From positions 64,823-128,822 of the forward strand of contig DDEN01000061.1 of the NCBI GenBank assembly GCA_002336115.1: 64,000 bases of DNA. Direction: 5' to 3'. A model generated the notes under the pieces. It was not told the origin of the DNA and made no database searches. It was given only the letters and a program-made list of their open reading frames with translations. Positions within the stretch are counted from its first letter, which is position 1, and every line of letters starts with the position of its first letter. A program made the translations under genes and the position numbers. This stretch comes from Chitinophagaceae bacterium UBA1953 (GTDB lineage Bacteria > Bacteroidota > Bacteroidia > Chitinophagales > Chitinophagaceae). Shown one piece after another: positions 8,248-17,219 of the stretch.

Positions 8248-8691
8248 ATGAAAAAGCTTTACACTCTTGCCGTTTTGATGATGTTTGCAGTTGCAGCTTT
8301 CGCAGCCGACAGAAGGCCGATGGTTACTGTAAGAAGTAATGATCATTACAAAATTGTTATTGATGGCCGAACATTTTACGGACATAACAATGTATTTGAG
8401 CTTCCCGAGGTAAGACAGGGTCGCCATACAGTAAAAGTGTTTGATGTTCGCCGTGGTTTATTTGGGTTCAGAGATGTGCTGGTTGATGCAACTACTTTTT
8501 ATGTGAATTACAATGATGTGGTAATCGGAGTAAATAACTGGGGAAACATCAACGTACAGGAAATAGAAAACCGCTACCGTCATGATAATGGTAATCACAA
8601 TGGCTGGTATAAAAAAGACAATAATGGGAAAGGTAAAAGCGGCCGTTATGATAATGACGATGACCGCTATGAAAAAAGAGGTCGTGGCTAA
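8248..8691 (+). CDS. Small secreted protein with Asn/Asp/Lys/Gly-rich tail
   Basis: 147 residues from the ATG at 8248, chosen because it begins a clean signal peptide (MKKLYTLAVLMMFAVAAFAA); an upstream GTG would place eight polar residues before it. The mature part (21-105) alternates hydrophobic and polar residues (VTVRSNDHYKIVIDGRTFYG, then TVKVFDVRRGLFGFRDV) and is probably a small beta sandwich. The last 45 residues are low-complexity (N, D, G, K, R, Y) and should be disordered and charged. Secreted proteins of this shape are frequent in Chitinophagaceae; the role is unknown. It is a single-gene unit ending at a strong hairpin. Confidence 0.75.
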   Translation: MKKLYTLAVLMMFAVAAFAADRRPMVTVRSNDHYKIVIDGRTFYGHNNVFELPEVRQGRHTVKVFDVRRGLFGFRDVLVDATTFYVNYNDVVIGVNNWGNINVQEIENRYRHDNGNHNGWYKKDNNGKGKSGRYDNDDDRYEKRGRG

Positions 8692-8720
8692 ACGAAACAA
8701 TACTCTGTTTTTTTAAAGTA

Positions 8721-8749
8721 AAAAGTTCCGGAATATCCGGAACTTTTTT
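8721..8749. terminator. Bidirectional intrinsic terminator
   Basis: Perfect 12-bp stem (8721-8732 with 8736-8747, loop ATA), arms AAAAGTTCCGGA, followed by a T run. It separates two convergent genes (8248-8691 and 8782-9924) and can serve both strands. Confidence 0.85.
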
Positions 8750-8781
8750 ATGTATTTATGCCTATTAAAACAAAGATTGTA

Positions 8782-9924
8782 TTACCAGTTTACCGCCTGC
8801 TTAACCCTGTTCTTAAGATCATAATAGATTTTCTGCATCATTTCGTTCATTGCCTCTTCCCTGGTGGGTGTTTGCTGTGTGCGGCTGTGGTTAAGCAAAG
8901 TAAGATCGCTGTTTTCAAGCGCCCGCTTATCTCCTCGAAATTCTGCAAACTCATAATAATAACGGTATTCTGCGGGCAACATTTCCCATTTTATTTGCGT
9001 ACGAGAATTTGCATCGGTAACAATTATATTCATATCGGCATTTGCATTCAGCTCTCTTCGTGTTACATATAATGTAGCTGTTACTGTTTGATATATTGGT
9101 TTATTTGCTGTGTCTTTACCTGTTTCAATCCGCTTGCTTCGGTTGTATGTTGTTGTCTTATCGTGTGGATAATCAAAGCGGATATTTTTCCAAACAAGAT
9201 CAACCACAAAATCAGGAGCAAGGTTACTTCTTCTTAAATCATAATCATTAAAAAAACGTGCTGGCACCTGCGAGGCTGTTTGTGCGCCAAGATCTCTGAT
9301 GAGCCTGTCGTGGGTCACCCGGTCCTGGTTTCCTGTTCGGTTGTAACCCCAGCTATTCATGCTATAATCGTCATACTGTATCTGGTTTACTAAAACATTT
9401 ACAATACTTCGGCTGTAAGCCTCTAGGGAAAGCCTTGCTGCATCTTTATAATTTGCAACGAAACGTAATCCTTTCTGAAACGCATCATACGCATCACGCT
9501 GACTTTGCCTGCTGTTTTGTTTCATAAGCTCTGTTCCGTAATCGTAATACCACGATGCAGCAGAATCTCTTGTTAACAACAATTGCTGATAATAATTAAC
9601 GGGGTTTACCATACGCATTGCAGTAACGTTTTGGCTGATGATATCATACATTCGTTGTAGCCCTTCCTGTTCGGGCACTACTTTATCCCAACGGTCCGGT
9701 ATGGCTTCGTAGTAATAGTTGTTCAGTCTTGCCGCCGCTTTCTGAAAAGCGTTGTTATACACATTTTGTAACTCATATATCACACGGCTGTCATCGCTCT
9801 TTTTCCTGAGCTTTTTAATCAGGGCGGCAATATCTTTCTCGTCGGTTATTGTGCCGTAAACTGGCCTCTTGCAGGAGATATTTGTTGCTACTGCAATTAA
9901 GAAAAAGAATAAATAATATTTCAT
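8782..9924 (-). CDS. Predicted lipoprotein of unknown function
   Basis: 380 residues from the ATG at 9924, which gives a lipoprotein-like leader (MKYYLFFFLIAVATNISC, K following) and starts 5 bp after the neighbour's stop codon; a start at 9960 would overlap it by 31 bp. The body (about 30-200) is helical and rich in aromatic and charged residues and resembles alpha-solenoid/TPR packing; the second half (220-320) looks beta-rich (VVDLVWKNIRFDYP, TATLYVTRRELNA). No family recognised. It forms a two-gene unit with the upstream lipoprotein gene. Confidence 0.7.
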   Translation of the reverse strand: MKYYLFFFLIAVATNISCKRPVYGTITDEKDIAALIKKLRKKSDDSRVIYELQNVYNNAFQKAAARLNNYYYEAIPDRWDKVVPEQEGLQRMYDIISQNVTAMRMVNPVNYYQQLLLTRDSAASWYYDYGTELMKQNSRQSQRDAYDAFQKGLRFVANYKDAARLSLEAYSRSIVNVLVNQIQYDDYSMNSWGYNRTGNQDRVTHDRLIRDLGAQTASQVPARFFNDYDLRRSNLAPDFVVDLVWKNIRFDYPHDKTTTYNRSKRIETGKDTANKPIYQTVTATLYVTRRELNANADMNIIVTDANSRTQIKWEMLPAEYRYYYEFAEFRGDKRALENSDLTLLNHSRTQQTPTREEAMNEMMQKIYYDLKNRVKQAVNW

Positions 9925-9929
9925 TGTAA

Positions 9930-10427
9930 TTATTTCACCGAAGAAGGATCGGTTTTCCATTCATCGAAATCAAGGTCCGTATAGGTTGATGGCCTTGCAT
10001 GCGCCCCTCCTTCAAACAAAAAATTAATGTGATTTACTCCTTTCATTTCCAGTAAATTCAAAGCGGCAAACGCAAGGTATTGTTCCGCTCCTGTATTACC
10101 CGCCTGGTCTGTTAACCAGTTGGCTCTTGGAATCGTCACATACATAGTGTCGTTTGATATGTGGTCAAACGAAAGCTTTACTTCGGCGTATGTTTTATTT
10201 ACGCCGTTAATCAGGGCCTGTGCGCTGGTAATTGAATCGGAAGTATTGAAAATCCGTTTTTTTGTATGGTCTTCTGCACTACAGTCCCATACAAGTAATG
10301 TGTCGGTATCAAACCATCTCTGAATATGGTTTGAATCGGTTTCGTTTTCTTTTACTGTGGTTGAAGCATCGTTGTTACACGATACTACCACCACAAGAAA
10401 AAGCAAGGATATAAAATATCGTATCAT
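9930..10427 (-). CDS. Predicted lipoprotein, unknown function
   Basis: 165 residues. Leader MIRYFISLLFLVVVVSC ends in a lipobox-type cysteine, so it is probably lipid-anchored in the outer membrane. The mature part includes HTKKRIFNTSDSITSAQAL, AEVKLSFDHISNDTMYVTI and VNHINFLFEGGAHARP; the pattern resembles GerMN-type domains of bacterial lipoproteins but I cannot assign it firmly. It is first in a two-gene minus-strand unit and divergent from corA. Confidence 0.7.
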   Translation of the reverse strand: MIRYFISLLFLVVVVSCNNDASTTVKENETDSNHIQRWFDTDTLLVWDCSAEDHTKKRIFNTSDSITSAQALINGVNKTYAEVKLSFDHISNDTMYVTIPRANWLTDQAGNTGAEQYLAFAALNLLEMKGVNHINFLFEGGAHARPSTYTDLDFDEWKTDPSSVK

Positions 10428-10466
10428 ATACTAAAGCTACATAACACTTGGCAAGATGTGTAATGA

Positions 10467-11588
10467 ATGTTTAAATTCGTTCAAACTTTTTTTATGTCAG
10501 TACGCAGTTCATATCTGGATCTTGTTTTAAACCCTCTTAACCTGCTGCGTACCAAACGCATTCTGAATATTAACCCCACCGCTCCTCCAGAACGTAAAGA
10601 GCCGGAACGGGTGAATATTTACGTGTATGACTACAGCTCTTCGGATCTTTCGGAACAACGGCTCGACGAGGTTAAACAGGCTTTCCCCTTTAAATATTCT
10701 TCAAACATCAGTTGGATTAATGTGGATGGCATCAGACGAAAAGATATTGAAGAGCTTTGCAATCATTTTAATATTCACCCGCTGGTTCAGGAAGATATTT
10801 TCAGCATTGGCCAACGGCCAAAAATGGACGAAATTGATGGAGTCATTTATTGTCTGTTGAACATGCTATACTTTAACCAGAATGATGGTGTTGTTGAAAC
10901 AGAGCAGATTTCCATAATACTGGGCGATAAGTTTGTGCTTACATTTCAGGAAGATGCTTCAAGAGATGTATTTAACCCGTTGAGAGATAAATTGCAGTTC
11001 AGAAATAATAAGGTGAGACAAAACGGGACTGATTACCTTTTTTACTCTCTGATTGATATGATTGTTGACAATTATTTTGTGGTGATGGAAAAGCTGAGTG
11101 ATAAAATTGAAACCCTTGAGGAAGATATCATCCGCTCGCCCAACAATCATTCCCTCGCAAAAATTAATATTCTGCGCAAGGAAATGATTGTACTGAAAAG
11201 AAATATTGCTCCTGTGCGTGATATTGTAAATGGCATCCTTCGCAGCGAAAATCCCTTATTGGACGAACGTACAGAGAAATATTTTAAAGATGTGTACGAT
11301 CATATTGTACAGGCTAATGATCTTGCAGAAAACTATCGGGATATGATGATGAACCTGCACGATCTGTATCTCAACAATGTTAACCTGAAGATGAATGAAG
11401 TAATGAAGGTGATGGCTGTTGTTACTTGTCTTATGGCCCCCGCAACAGTAATTGGCGGAATTTTCGGGATGAATTTTGAAAGCATTCCATGGCTGCATAA
11501 CCCTTACGGTTTTTTTATTGCCATGTCGTTAATGTTGCTGATTCCGTTGGTTATGGTATATTTTTTCAGAAAAAGAGGGTGGTTTTAA
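10467..11588 (+). CDS. corA: CorA-family magnesium/cobalt transporter
   Basis: 373 residues, pentameric inner-membrane channel importing Mg2+ (also Co2+/Ni2+). The long N-terminal cytosolic funnel (1-310) includes WINVDGI, the helix HPLVQEDIF and the coiled stalk helices; the two C-terminal membrane helices are at about 313-333 and 347-366, with the selectivity signature G334-M335-N336 (IFGMNFE) between them, and a basic C-terminus RKRGWF. Length and motif order match CorA. The gene overlaps the stop of the convergent gene 11585-11926 by 4 bp. Confidence 0.95.
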   Translation: MFKFVQTFFMSVRSSYLDLVLNPLNLLRTKRILNINPTAPPERKEPERVNIYVYDYSSSDLSEQRLDEVKQAFPFKYSSNISWINVDGIRRKDIEELCNHFNIHPLVQEDIFSIGQRPKMDEIDGVIYCLLNMLYFNQNDGVVETEQISIILGDKFVLTFQEDASRDVFNPLRDKLQFRNNKVRQNGTDYLFYSLIDMIVDNYFVVMEKLSDKIETLEEDIIRSPNNHSLAKINILRKEMIVLKRNIAPVRDIVNGILRSENPLLDERTEKYFKDVYDHIVQANDLAENYRDMMMNLHDLYLNNVNLKMNEVMKVMAVVTCLMAPATVIGGIFGMNFESIPWLHNPYGFFIAMSLMLLIPLVMVYFFRKRGWF

Positions 11589-11926
11589 AAATGCTCCATG
11601 CTTTTCAGCATTTCGTATTCTGTTTCGTAGCTGCGGTGCTTAAACCAGCCAATAATAGCACCTCCGCCAAGCCAGAAGCATATTTCAAAAGCAAGAAAAA
11701 CAATTCCCATGGCATTAAAATAAAAACCAATGAATGCTTTTGAATCAACAGCAAACTGAAGAATTTTTATCAGTACCATACTTATAATACCTTCACGTAA
11801 CACCCCGTGAAAAACAATATATTTCCACCTTGGCTGCTCCCGCTTCTTTTCCCATTGCTTCATAAACTTACGCTGCCTGGTTGTAAGTCGGTAGGGGTTA
11901 TACTCATAAAAATCGTTCAGTGGCAC
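11585..11926 (-). CDS. Small inner-membrane protein, unknown function
   Basis: 113 residues beginning with GTG at 11926, 6 bp after the DUF2480 gene's stop. A cytosolic charged N-terminus (about 1-38, TTRQRKFMKQWEKKREQPR) is followed by two hydrophobic segments (about 40-62 and 68-92, the latter VFLAFEICFWLGGGAIIGW). It is probably co-transcribed with the DUF2480 gene. No family recognised. An internal ATG at residue 22 is an alternative start but would remove part of the basic N-terminus. Confidence 0.6.
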   Translation of the reverse strand: MPLNDFYEYNPYRLTTRQRKFMKQWEKKREQPRWKYIVFHGVLREGIISMVLIKILQFAVDSKAFIGFYFNAMGIVFLAFEICFWLGGGAIIGWFKHRSYETEYEMLKSMEHF

Positions 11927-11932
11927 TGTGCT

Positions 11933-12451
11933 TTAGTTCGTTAATTTGGGTTTTTTAAAAATAGGTACAGTACTGCAAGGTTCTCCATACATCAAACTCT
12001 TTACAACCGGTCGAAGCCTGTTTGTTATTTCCAGATAACCCTCTGCCGGAACAGGATCATTTCCGCATCCTTTTATTACAACCCGCTGATCTTTGTATTG
12101 TAAAGTATCAATTGTTGCAATTGCTTCCAGCAGCTTTTTCTTCTTCCATTCTTCTTTTGTTCCGTAAAACAATTCGTTTACAACAGGCTGCAGTGTGGCC
12201 GATACTAACATATATGCCCACATGGGAATAATAGCATCGGTGCTGCATGTTACCAGTACGGTTTTCCCAACAAATAAATTTGTATCTGTTTTACTGAGCG
12301 CTTCCCTGAACTCTTTTTCTTTTACAATTAAACCCATAAAAAGATATTCTTTCAGATCAAACAATACGGGTTCAACTTCAGGAAAATACTCTTCAAGGTT
12401 TATGGTTAACAGTGAACTATCTGCAACTTTATTTACTATCACTTCTGCCAT
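11933..12451 (-). CDS. DUF2480 family protein
   Basis: 172 residues, cytosolic. It begins EVIVNKVADSSLLTINLEEY and continues LFMGLIVKEKEFREAL and WAYMLVSATLQPV, the conserved pattern of DUF2480, a family restricted almost entirely to Bacteroidota whose function is unknown. GCGNDPVPAEGYLEITNRL near residue 130 is the other conserved block. Followed 6 bp later by a small membrane-protein gene. Confidence 0.88.
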   Translation of the reverse strand: MAEVIVNKVADSSLLTINLEEYFPEVEPVLFDLKEYLFMGLIVKEKEFREALSKTDTNLFVGKTVLVTCSTDAIIPMWAYMLVSATLQPVVNELFYGTKEEWKKKKLLEAIATIDTLQYKDQRVVIKGCGNDPVPAEGYLEITNRLRPVVKSLMYGEPCSTVPIFKKPKLTN

Positions 12452-12561
12452 ATAATAAAAAATTGTGAATAGTAAATTTACTCCAAATATGCATCTTTGA
12501 TTTTACGCAGCCAAAGACTACGTATTTTTTCATACCCCTGTTCGTAAATTTACTGTTAATA

Positions 12562-12594
12562 AAAATGGGCATAACCTGCTGTTATGCCCATTTT
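12562..12594. terminator. Intrinsic terminator after the PpiD-like gene
   Basis: Perfect 14-bp stem (12562-12575 with 12581-12594, loop CTGCT), arms AAAATGGGCATAAC. It lies 20 bp past the stop of the minus-strand foldase gene and ends in a T-rich run on that strand. Confidence 0.85.
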
Positions 12595-12613
12595 ATTTAG
12601 CTTTTAATTCTGT

Positions 12614-14740
12614 TTAATAAAACTTGATTCTTCTGTCAAGCACTTTTGCCGATTTCCGAAGCGATGGAATGGAAGAATTTGCTGCTTGTTGCTGTTGCCC
12701 CTGTTCCATTTGCATTTTCTTACTGATGTAATCCTGTCCTATTGTTGGTTTTAATTCAACGCTTTCTGTTCTTATAACAAAAACGCTGCTGTTTCCTGAA
12801 ATAGGATTACTTACTTTCCCCTTTACAGCAGGATTAAATGCAGCACCGCTGACTCTCGGTTCCATTCCAAGCCCCTGGATAAAAGGGGAGAAGAAGGAAA
12901 TGCTATCTGCCCTAAGTACATTTGTTTTAAATGAAGTTGCAATTGCATTAAGATCTCTGTTATTACCAATTTTTGCTATTATTTCTTTTGCTTTCTTCTG
13001 GTTACGAATAATTGGTTCAAGCTGGAATCTTGCTGTTTTTGCATTCTGTACACCTTCTTCTTTTTCTTCGGTAATAAGTGCTACCACAAATTCATTACCA
13101 ATACTTGTAGGTTCAGAAACGCTGCCTACCTTGTTTTCATAAATCCATTTCACCAACGATCTTGCGCTTCCTCCCATTCCTATAATTGTGTATTCGTTTG
13201 ATTTTACTTCTGCAATTCTTGGGCTGAGTTTTTTCTTACGTAATGTTTCTTCAAATTGTTTTGTATTGCGGCTTTCTGCTGCAAACTGAGCTGCTGCTGT
13301 ACTGGCTGCACTGGTTGTTTCTTCACTTGCTTCAATTGGTGTTGCCATGTAAGCAATTTTATATGCCGGCTCTATTTTTTTCTGATCAAGAATTTCGATG
13401 TAGTGATAACCAAATTCAGTTTTTATAACCTTTTTACTTCCCTTGCCATTGTAAAAAATAAAATCTGCAAATGCTTTTGCCAGGTTTCCATATTGCTGGA
13501 AGGTAAATTCGTATTCTCCTCCTTTTGCTACACTACCCTGATCTGTTGAATATTTTGTTACTAGTGCATTAAAATCTGCTCCTCCTGCAATTGCTTTTGC
13601 AATACTGTCTGCCTTTCCTTTGGCAATTGAATCCTGCATAACAGGCTGGCCGCTTTGTGGATCAACAGTGCCAATAAGTATGTGACGGCATTTTACTGAA
13701 TCAGGAATTTCCTTTTTTTCAATCATTTTTGCCATTACATAATTACCTCCATCGAGATAAGGACCAAATACAGCTCCTGTAGAAAGAGAACGGATGCTGT
13801 CGCCATTAGGCACCTGCATAGCCGATTTTAATACAAACCCATCGAAATACTGAATAGCAGAGTTATTTGCTACTGTAAATTGCCCGGCATCTGCAGATGT
13901 TGCAAAACCATCTTTCAATTTTACAATAGCATTTAATGCTTTTGCACTGTCGGCCGATGATGGAGACGCATCAAATGAAACATAAGAAATAGTTCTGCTT
14001 TCTTCCTGCTTAAATTCATTTTTATGTTTGCTGATATATTCATTTATATCCGCATCGCTTACTTTAACAGAACTGTCGCCAATAAAACTATAAGGAATTG
14101 CCACATAACTGATAGATGCAATGCTGTTCTGATCGGCATTTTCTTTATCATAGAGCCATTTAGGATAATATACACTGCCTGCAAGTAAGGCTGAATACTT
14201 TTTACGGAGACCAAAACTGATAATAGGGTCAATGATGTTTTGTTCAAAAAACACCCTGTCTTTATCCGTTGCTTTTTTCTTACGTAATGAATTTACATAC
14301 TGCCTTGCAGCATTGGCATCATAAGCTCCTGTATTCTGATCCCTGAATTGCTGTGCAAGTATTGGTGGTGGATTATCGCCATAAAGTGCTTCATTTAAAT
14401 CTGCGGCACTGAATTTTAATCCCAGTTTTTCATATTCTGAGCTTAAAAGTGTTTCTTCAATTTCATTATTCCACAGGTAATCGATAATCTGCTGGCGCAT
14501 TTCATCTTTTACTTCCATTCCCTGCCTTGTATAATTACTTACAACCTGCTGAACCTTGGAATCGAAATCATTAATATTAATACTCTTTCCATTTACTTCA
14601 CCAACTTCTGTAGATGTTGACCCGGCATGACGGCTTTTTCCTGTAAAGTAATCTGTGAGAATAAAACCAACAAGGCTTAAAGCAATCACAGCAATACTCA
14701 CCGCTGCATACTTTTCACGGATCTGCTGAATAATCGACAT
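12614..14740 (-). CDS. Membrane-anchored periplasmic peptidyl-prolyl isomerase (PpiD/SurA type)
   Basis: 708 residues from the ATG at 14740; longer readings start inside the promoter. N-terminal inner-membrane anchor (AAVSIAVIALSLVGFILTDY, residues 11-30), then a SurA_N-like region (GEVNGKSININDFDSKVQ), then a parvulin-type PPIC domain at about 345-450 starting VKCRHILIG and including YSTDQGSVAKGGEYEF and KTEFGYHYIEIL; a second divergent parvulin-like segment follows at about 495-600. It should help outer-membrane and periplasmic proteins fold. Length (about 700) is typical of Bacteroidota PpiD-like proteins. It has its own promoter and terminator, so is monocistronic. Confidence 0.9.
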   Translation of the reverse strand: MSIIQQIREKYAAVSIAVIALSLVGFILTDYFTGKSRHAGSTSTEVGEVNGKSININDFDSKVQQVVSNYTRQGMEVKDEMRQQIIDYLWNNEIEETLLSSEYEKLGLKFSAADLNEALYGDNPPPILAQQFRDQNTGAYDANAARQYVNSLRKKKATDKDRVFFEQNIIDPIISFGLRKKYSALLAGSVYYPKWLYDKENADQNSIASISYVAIPYSFIGDSSVKVSDADINEYISKHKNEFKQEESRTISYVSFDASPSSADSAKALNAIVKLKDGFATSADAGQFTVANNSAIQYFDGFVLKSAMQVPNGDSIRSLSTGAVFGPYLDGGNYVMAKMIEKKEIPDSVKCRHILIGTVDPQSGQPVMQDSIAKGKADSIAKAIAGGADFNALVTKYSTDQGSVAKGGEYEFTFQQYGNLAKAFADFIFYNGKGSKKVIKTEFGYHYIEILDQKKIEPAYKIAYMATPIEASEETTSAASTAAAQFAAESRNTKQFEETLRKKKLSPRIAEVKSNEYTIIGMGGSARSLVKWIYENKVGSVSEPTSIGNEFVVALITEEKEEGVQNAKTARFQLEPIIRNQKKAKEIIAKIGNNRDLNAIATSFKTNVLRADSISFFSPFIQGLGMEPRVSGAAFNPAVKGKVSNPISGNSSVFVIRTESVELKPTIGQDYISKKMQMEQGQQQQAANSSIPSLRKSAKVLDRRIKFY

Positions 14741-15334
14741 AATAGTATTATTGTACGTTATAAAAGTGAGCGGCAAAAATAGGGGTAAAAAGAGGTTTGA
14801 ACAAATTGTGGAAAACTGCCGTAAGCAACGCAGAATAAAGCTTTTAGAAAATGAGGCAACCAGAACGTCAAAAATCAATTCAGGAAATTCACAAAGTTGA
14901 TGTGAATAACATTAAAAACCGGTGAATATCTCCATATTTAAGATGGATAAAATCGGGGATGGTTCGTTTAAACAAAGTTTCTGCAACAGATAGTAACCAA
15001 ACAGCGTTAAGAACCCTTGCTTTTTCCCCTGCTTCACTAACACAAATTTAACCCGCTTATTAAAATTTGTTTTACAGCCTGTTTTTAATCCACCTGTGTT
15101 AATAAACAACGCTTTTCGTTATTCCTGCACGTTTTCAGAATGTGAATGAAATGGGAATTACTGTGTATAACTGTTTTCTTTATAAATAAAAAATATGTAA
15201 GGTTGTAATTTATCAACCAATTCACAGTTATAATAATAATAGATTATTAAAAAAATAAGTATTTATTAAGAAGTATTATGTAAAAAACGATCAGAAAAAT
15301 TAAAGTAGCTTGCATCATATTTCAAAGAAAATAA
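14741..15334. other. 594-bp gene-free gap with DnaA boxes and AT-rich flank (possible origin-like region)
   Basis: No credible coding region. The gap holds two exact reverse-orientation matches to the DnaA box TTATNCACA (TGTGAATAA at 14901-14909, TGTGTATAA at 15162-15170), a relaxed match (TGTGGAAAA, 14807-14815) and a one-mismatch copy (TGTGAATGA, 15141-15149), all in one orientation. Next to them, 15180-15330 is extremely AT-rich, with a TAA/ATA triplet run around 15228-15242. It also carries the promoters of the two divergent flanking genes. Whether it is a replication origin or a DnaA-titrating site is not shown by the sequence alone. Confidence 0.4.
14774..14804 (-). promoter_or_regulatory. 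Bacteroidota-type promoter for the PpiD-like gene
   Basis: On the minus strand TTG (14804-14802), a 20-bp spacer, then TATTTTTG (14781-14774) match the -33 TTG / -7 TAnnTTTG pattern. The -7 element lies 33 bp upstream of the ATG at 14740. Confidence 0.65.
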
Positions 15335-16348
15335 ATGAGAACAACAATAATAACAGATGCAAAAGCCATCGTGGAAAAAAATGGCTTTCTTGATGTGGAG
15401 CTGGACCCAGAACTTGATTTGTTTGCAGAAATTGAGCGGCTGAAAAAAGAAAAAAATGCAATTGTTCTGGCGCATTATTACCAGGAGCCGGATATTCAGG
15501 ATATTGCCGATTATATTGGCGATAGCCTTGGTCTTGCTCAAAAAGCCGAACAGACAAATGCGGATATGATTGTTTTTGCCGGTGTGCATTTTATGGCCGA
15601 AACTGCAAAAATTCTCAATCCCTCCAAAAAAGTAGTTATCCCCGATTTACTGGCAGGATGTTCATTAAGCGACAGTTGTCCTCCGCCATTGTTTGCGGAG
15701 TTTAAAAAGAAATACCCAGATCACCTTGTTATTTCATACATCAACTGCAGTGCAGGTATTAAAGCCTTGAGCGATATTATTTGTACCAGCAGTAATGCAC
15801 AAAAAATTGTGGAAAGTCTTCCGCAGGATCAAAAGATTATTTTTGCACCGGATAAAAACCTTGGCGCATATATTAACAAAGTAACCGGCCGTAATATGGT
15901 TTTATGGAATGGTGCATGTATGGTACATGAAATTTTCAGTGTAGAAAAGATTATTAAGCTTAAACAACGTCATCCGCATGCGAAAGTAATTGCTCATCCT
16001 GAATGTGAAGATGCTGTTTTGCAACTGGCAGATTATATAGGAAGCACAACACAATTATTGAAATACACCGAAAAAGACAGCAGCAGTGAATATATAGTGG
16101 CAACAGAAACCGGTATTCTTCATCAAATGATTAAAACTAACCCGGCCAAAACATTTATTCCTGCACCACCAAACAACAGTTGTGCATGTAATGATTGCCC
16201 GCACATGAAGAGAAATACTCTTGAAAAGATTTATTTGTGTATGGAATATGAAATGCCTGAAATTACAATGGAAGAGGAATTGCGTTTGGCTGCAAAAAAG
16301 CCAATAGATAAAATGCTTGAAATGAGTATAAAATTTGGATTAATATAA
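15335..16348 (+). CDS. nadA: Quinolinate synthase A
   Basis: 337 residues. Condenses iminoaspartate with dihydroxyacetone phosphate to quinolinate in de novo NAD synthesis; cytosolic, [4Fe-4S] enzyme. Conserved blocks: LAHYYQEPDIQDIADYIGDS, FAGVHFMAETAKILNP, and the cluster cysteines C109 (LLAGCSLSDSC), C195 (WNGACMVHE) and C288 (CACNDCPHM), with spacing (86 and 93 residues) like that of other NadA proteins. No nadB or nadC is adjacent; the nadD gene, a later step of the same pathway, lies 41 kb downstream. Confidence 0.96.
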   Translation: MRTTIITDAKAIVEKNGFLDVELDPELDLFAEIERLKKEKNAIVLAHYYQEPDIQDIADYIGDSLGLAQKAEQTNADMIVFAGVHFMAETAKILNPSKKVVIPDLLAGCSLSDSCPPPLFAEFKKKYPDHLVISYINCSAGIKALSDIICTSSNAQKIVESLPQDQKIIFAPDKNLGAYINKVTGRNMVLWNGACMVHEIFSVEKIIKLKQRHPHAKVIAHPECEDAVLQLADYIGSTTQLLKYTEKDSSSEYIVATETGILHQMIKTNPAKTFIPAPPNNSCACNDCPHMKRNTLEKIYLCMEYEMPEITMEEELRLAAKKPIDKMLEMSIKFGLI

Positions 16349-16357
16349 AATAAAAAA

Positions 16358-16385
16358 GGGGTATGATGGAAATCATGCCCCGTTT
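16358..16385 (+). terminator. Terminator-like hairpin after nadA
   Basis: GGGGTATGAT (16358-16367), loop GGAA, ATCATGCCCC (16372-16381), one G-T pair, followed by GTTTT; 10 bp after the nadA stop. Confidence 0.7.
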
Positions 16386-16487
16386 TAAAATCCAATATCC
16401 TATGAAAAACCGAGTGCAAAATATAAAGTAATTTTAAAAAGTAAAGCTTTTTGCCTTCTTTTTTTATAATCTCCTCGATTTTTAAAC

Positions 16488-17207
16488 TTATTTGAGTATT
16501 TCTTTAGCTTTTTCAAGGTCTTTAGGTGTATCTATTGAAACTCCCCATGGTGTTGTAATCGATAACCTTATATTAAATCCGTTTTCTAAAAGTCTTAATT
16601 GCTCCAGTTTTTCTGTTTTTTCAAGAGTTGAAACAGGAAGTCCGGTAAAAGTAAGTAGTGCTTCTTTTTTATAGGCATAAATACCAATATGTTTATAGTA
16701 ATCCGTATTGGTTAATTGTTCTCTTTTGTATGGAATTACACTTCTGCTGAAGTATAGAGCATCCATATTTTTCTTTACTACAACTTTAACACAGTTCGGG
16801 TCGGTAATCATTTCTTCATCTGTTATTATGTGCATCAGGGAAGCTATTTGTACTTCTTTTTCATTAAACAATGCACATAATTTTTGCAAAGGTTCTTTTT
16901 GAACAAAAGGCTCATCGCCCTGCACATTTACAATAACATCCACATCTAAATTCTCAACTGCTTCTGCTATACGATCTGTTCCGCTGTCGTGTTCTTTTTT
17001 ACTCATTATTGCTTTACCGCCTTGTTTTACAATTTCATCAAAAATGATTGTGCTGTCGGTAACAACAAAAACCTCATCAAATAAACCTGTCGCTTTTGTA
17101 TTATTATAGGTGTGTACAATTACCGGTTTATCACCAAGCATTTGCATTAGCTTGGCAGGAAATCTTGTAGCAGCGTACCGTGCAGGAATAACAGCAATAA
17201 AACGCAT
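16488..17207 (-). CDS. kdsB: 3-deoxy-manno-octulosonate cytidylyltransferase
   Basis: 239 residues. Activates Kdo with CTP to CMP-Kdo for lipopolysaccharide inner-core synthesis; cytosolic. N-terminal nucleotide-binding segment FIAVIPARYAATRFPAKLM, then SKKEHDSGTDRIAEAV, VNVQGDEPFV, and HIGIYAYKKEALLTF plus EKLEQLRLLENGF near the C-terminus are all KdsB signatures. It follows the dCMP deaminase gene by 12 bp in what looks like a two-gene operon. Indicates a Gram-negative envelope with Kdo. Confidence 0.95.
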   Translation of the reverse strand: MRFIAVIPARYAATRFPAKLMQMLGDKPVIVHTYNNTKATGLFDEVFVVTDSTIIFDEIVKQGGKAIMSKKEHDSGTDRIAEAVENLDVDVIVNVQGDEPFVQKEPLQKLCALFNEKEVQIASLMHIITDEEMITDPNCVKVVVKKNMDALYFSRSVIPYKREQLTNTDYYKHIGIYAYKKEALLTFTGLPVSTLEKTEKLEQLRLLENGFNIRLSITTPWGVSIDTPKDLEKAKEILK

Positions 17208-17219
17208 AAAATAAATTAA

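Noticed and set aside
14912..15109. 65-codon minus-strand reading frame in the DnaA-box gap
   Set aside because: No ribosome-binding site, no recognisable protein pattern, AT-rich composition with stop-poor chance frame.
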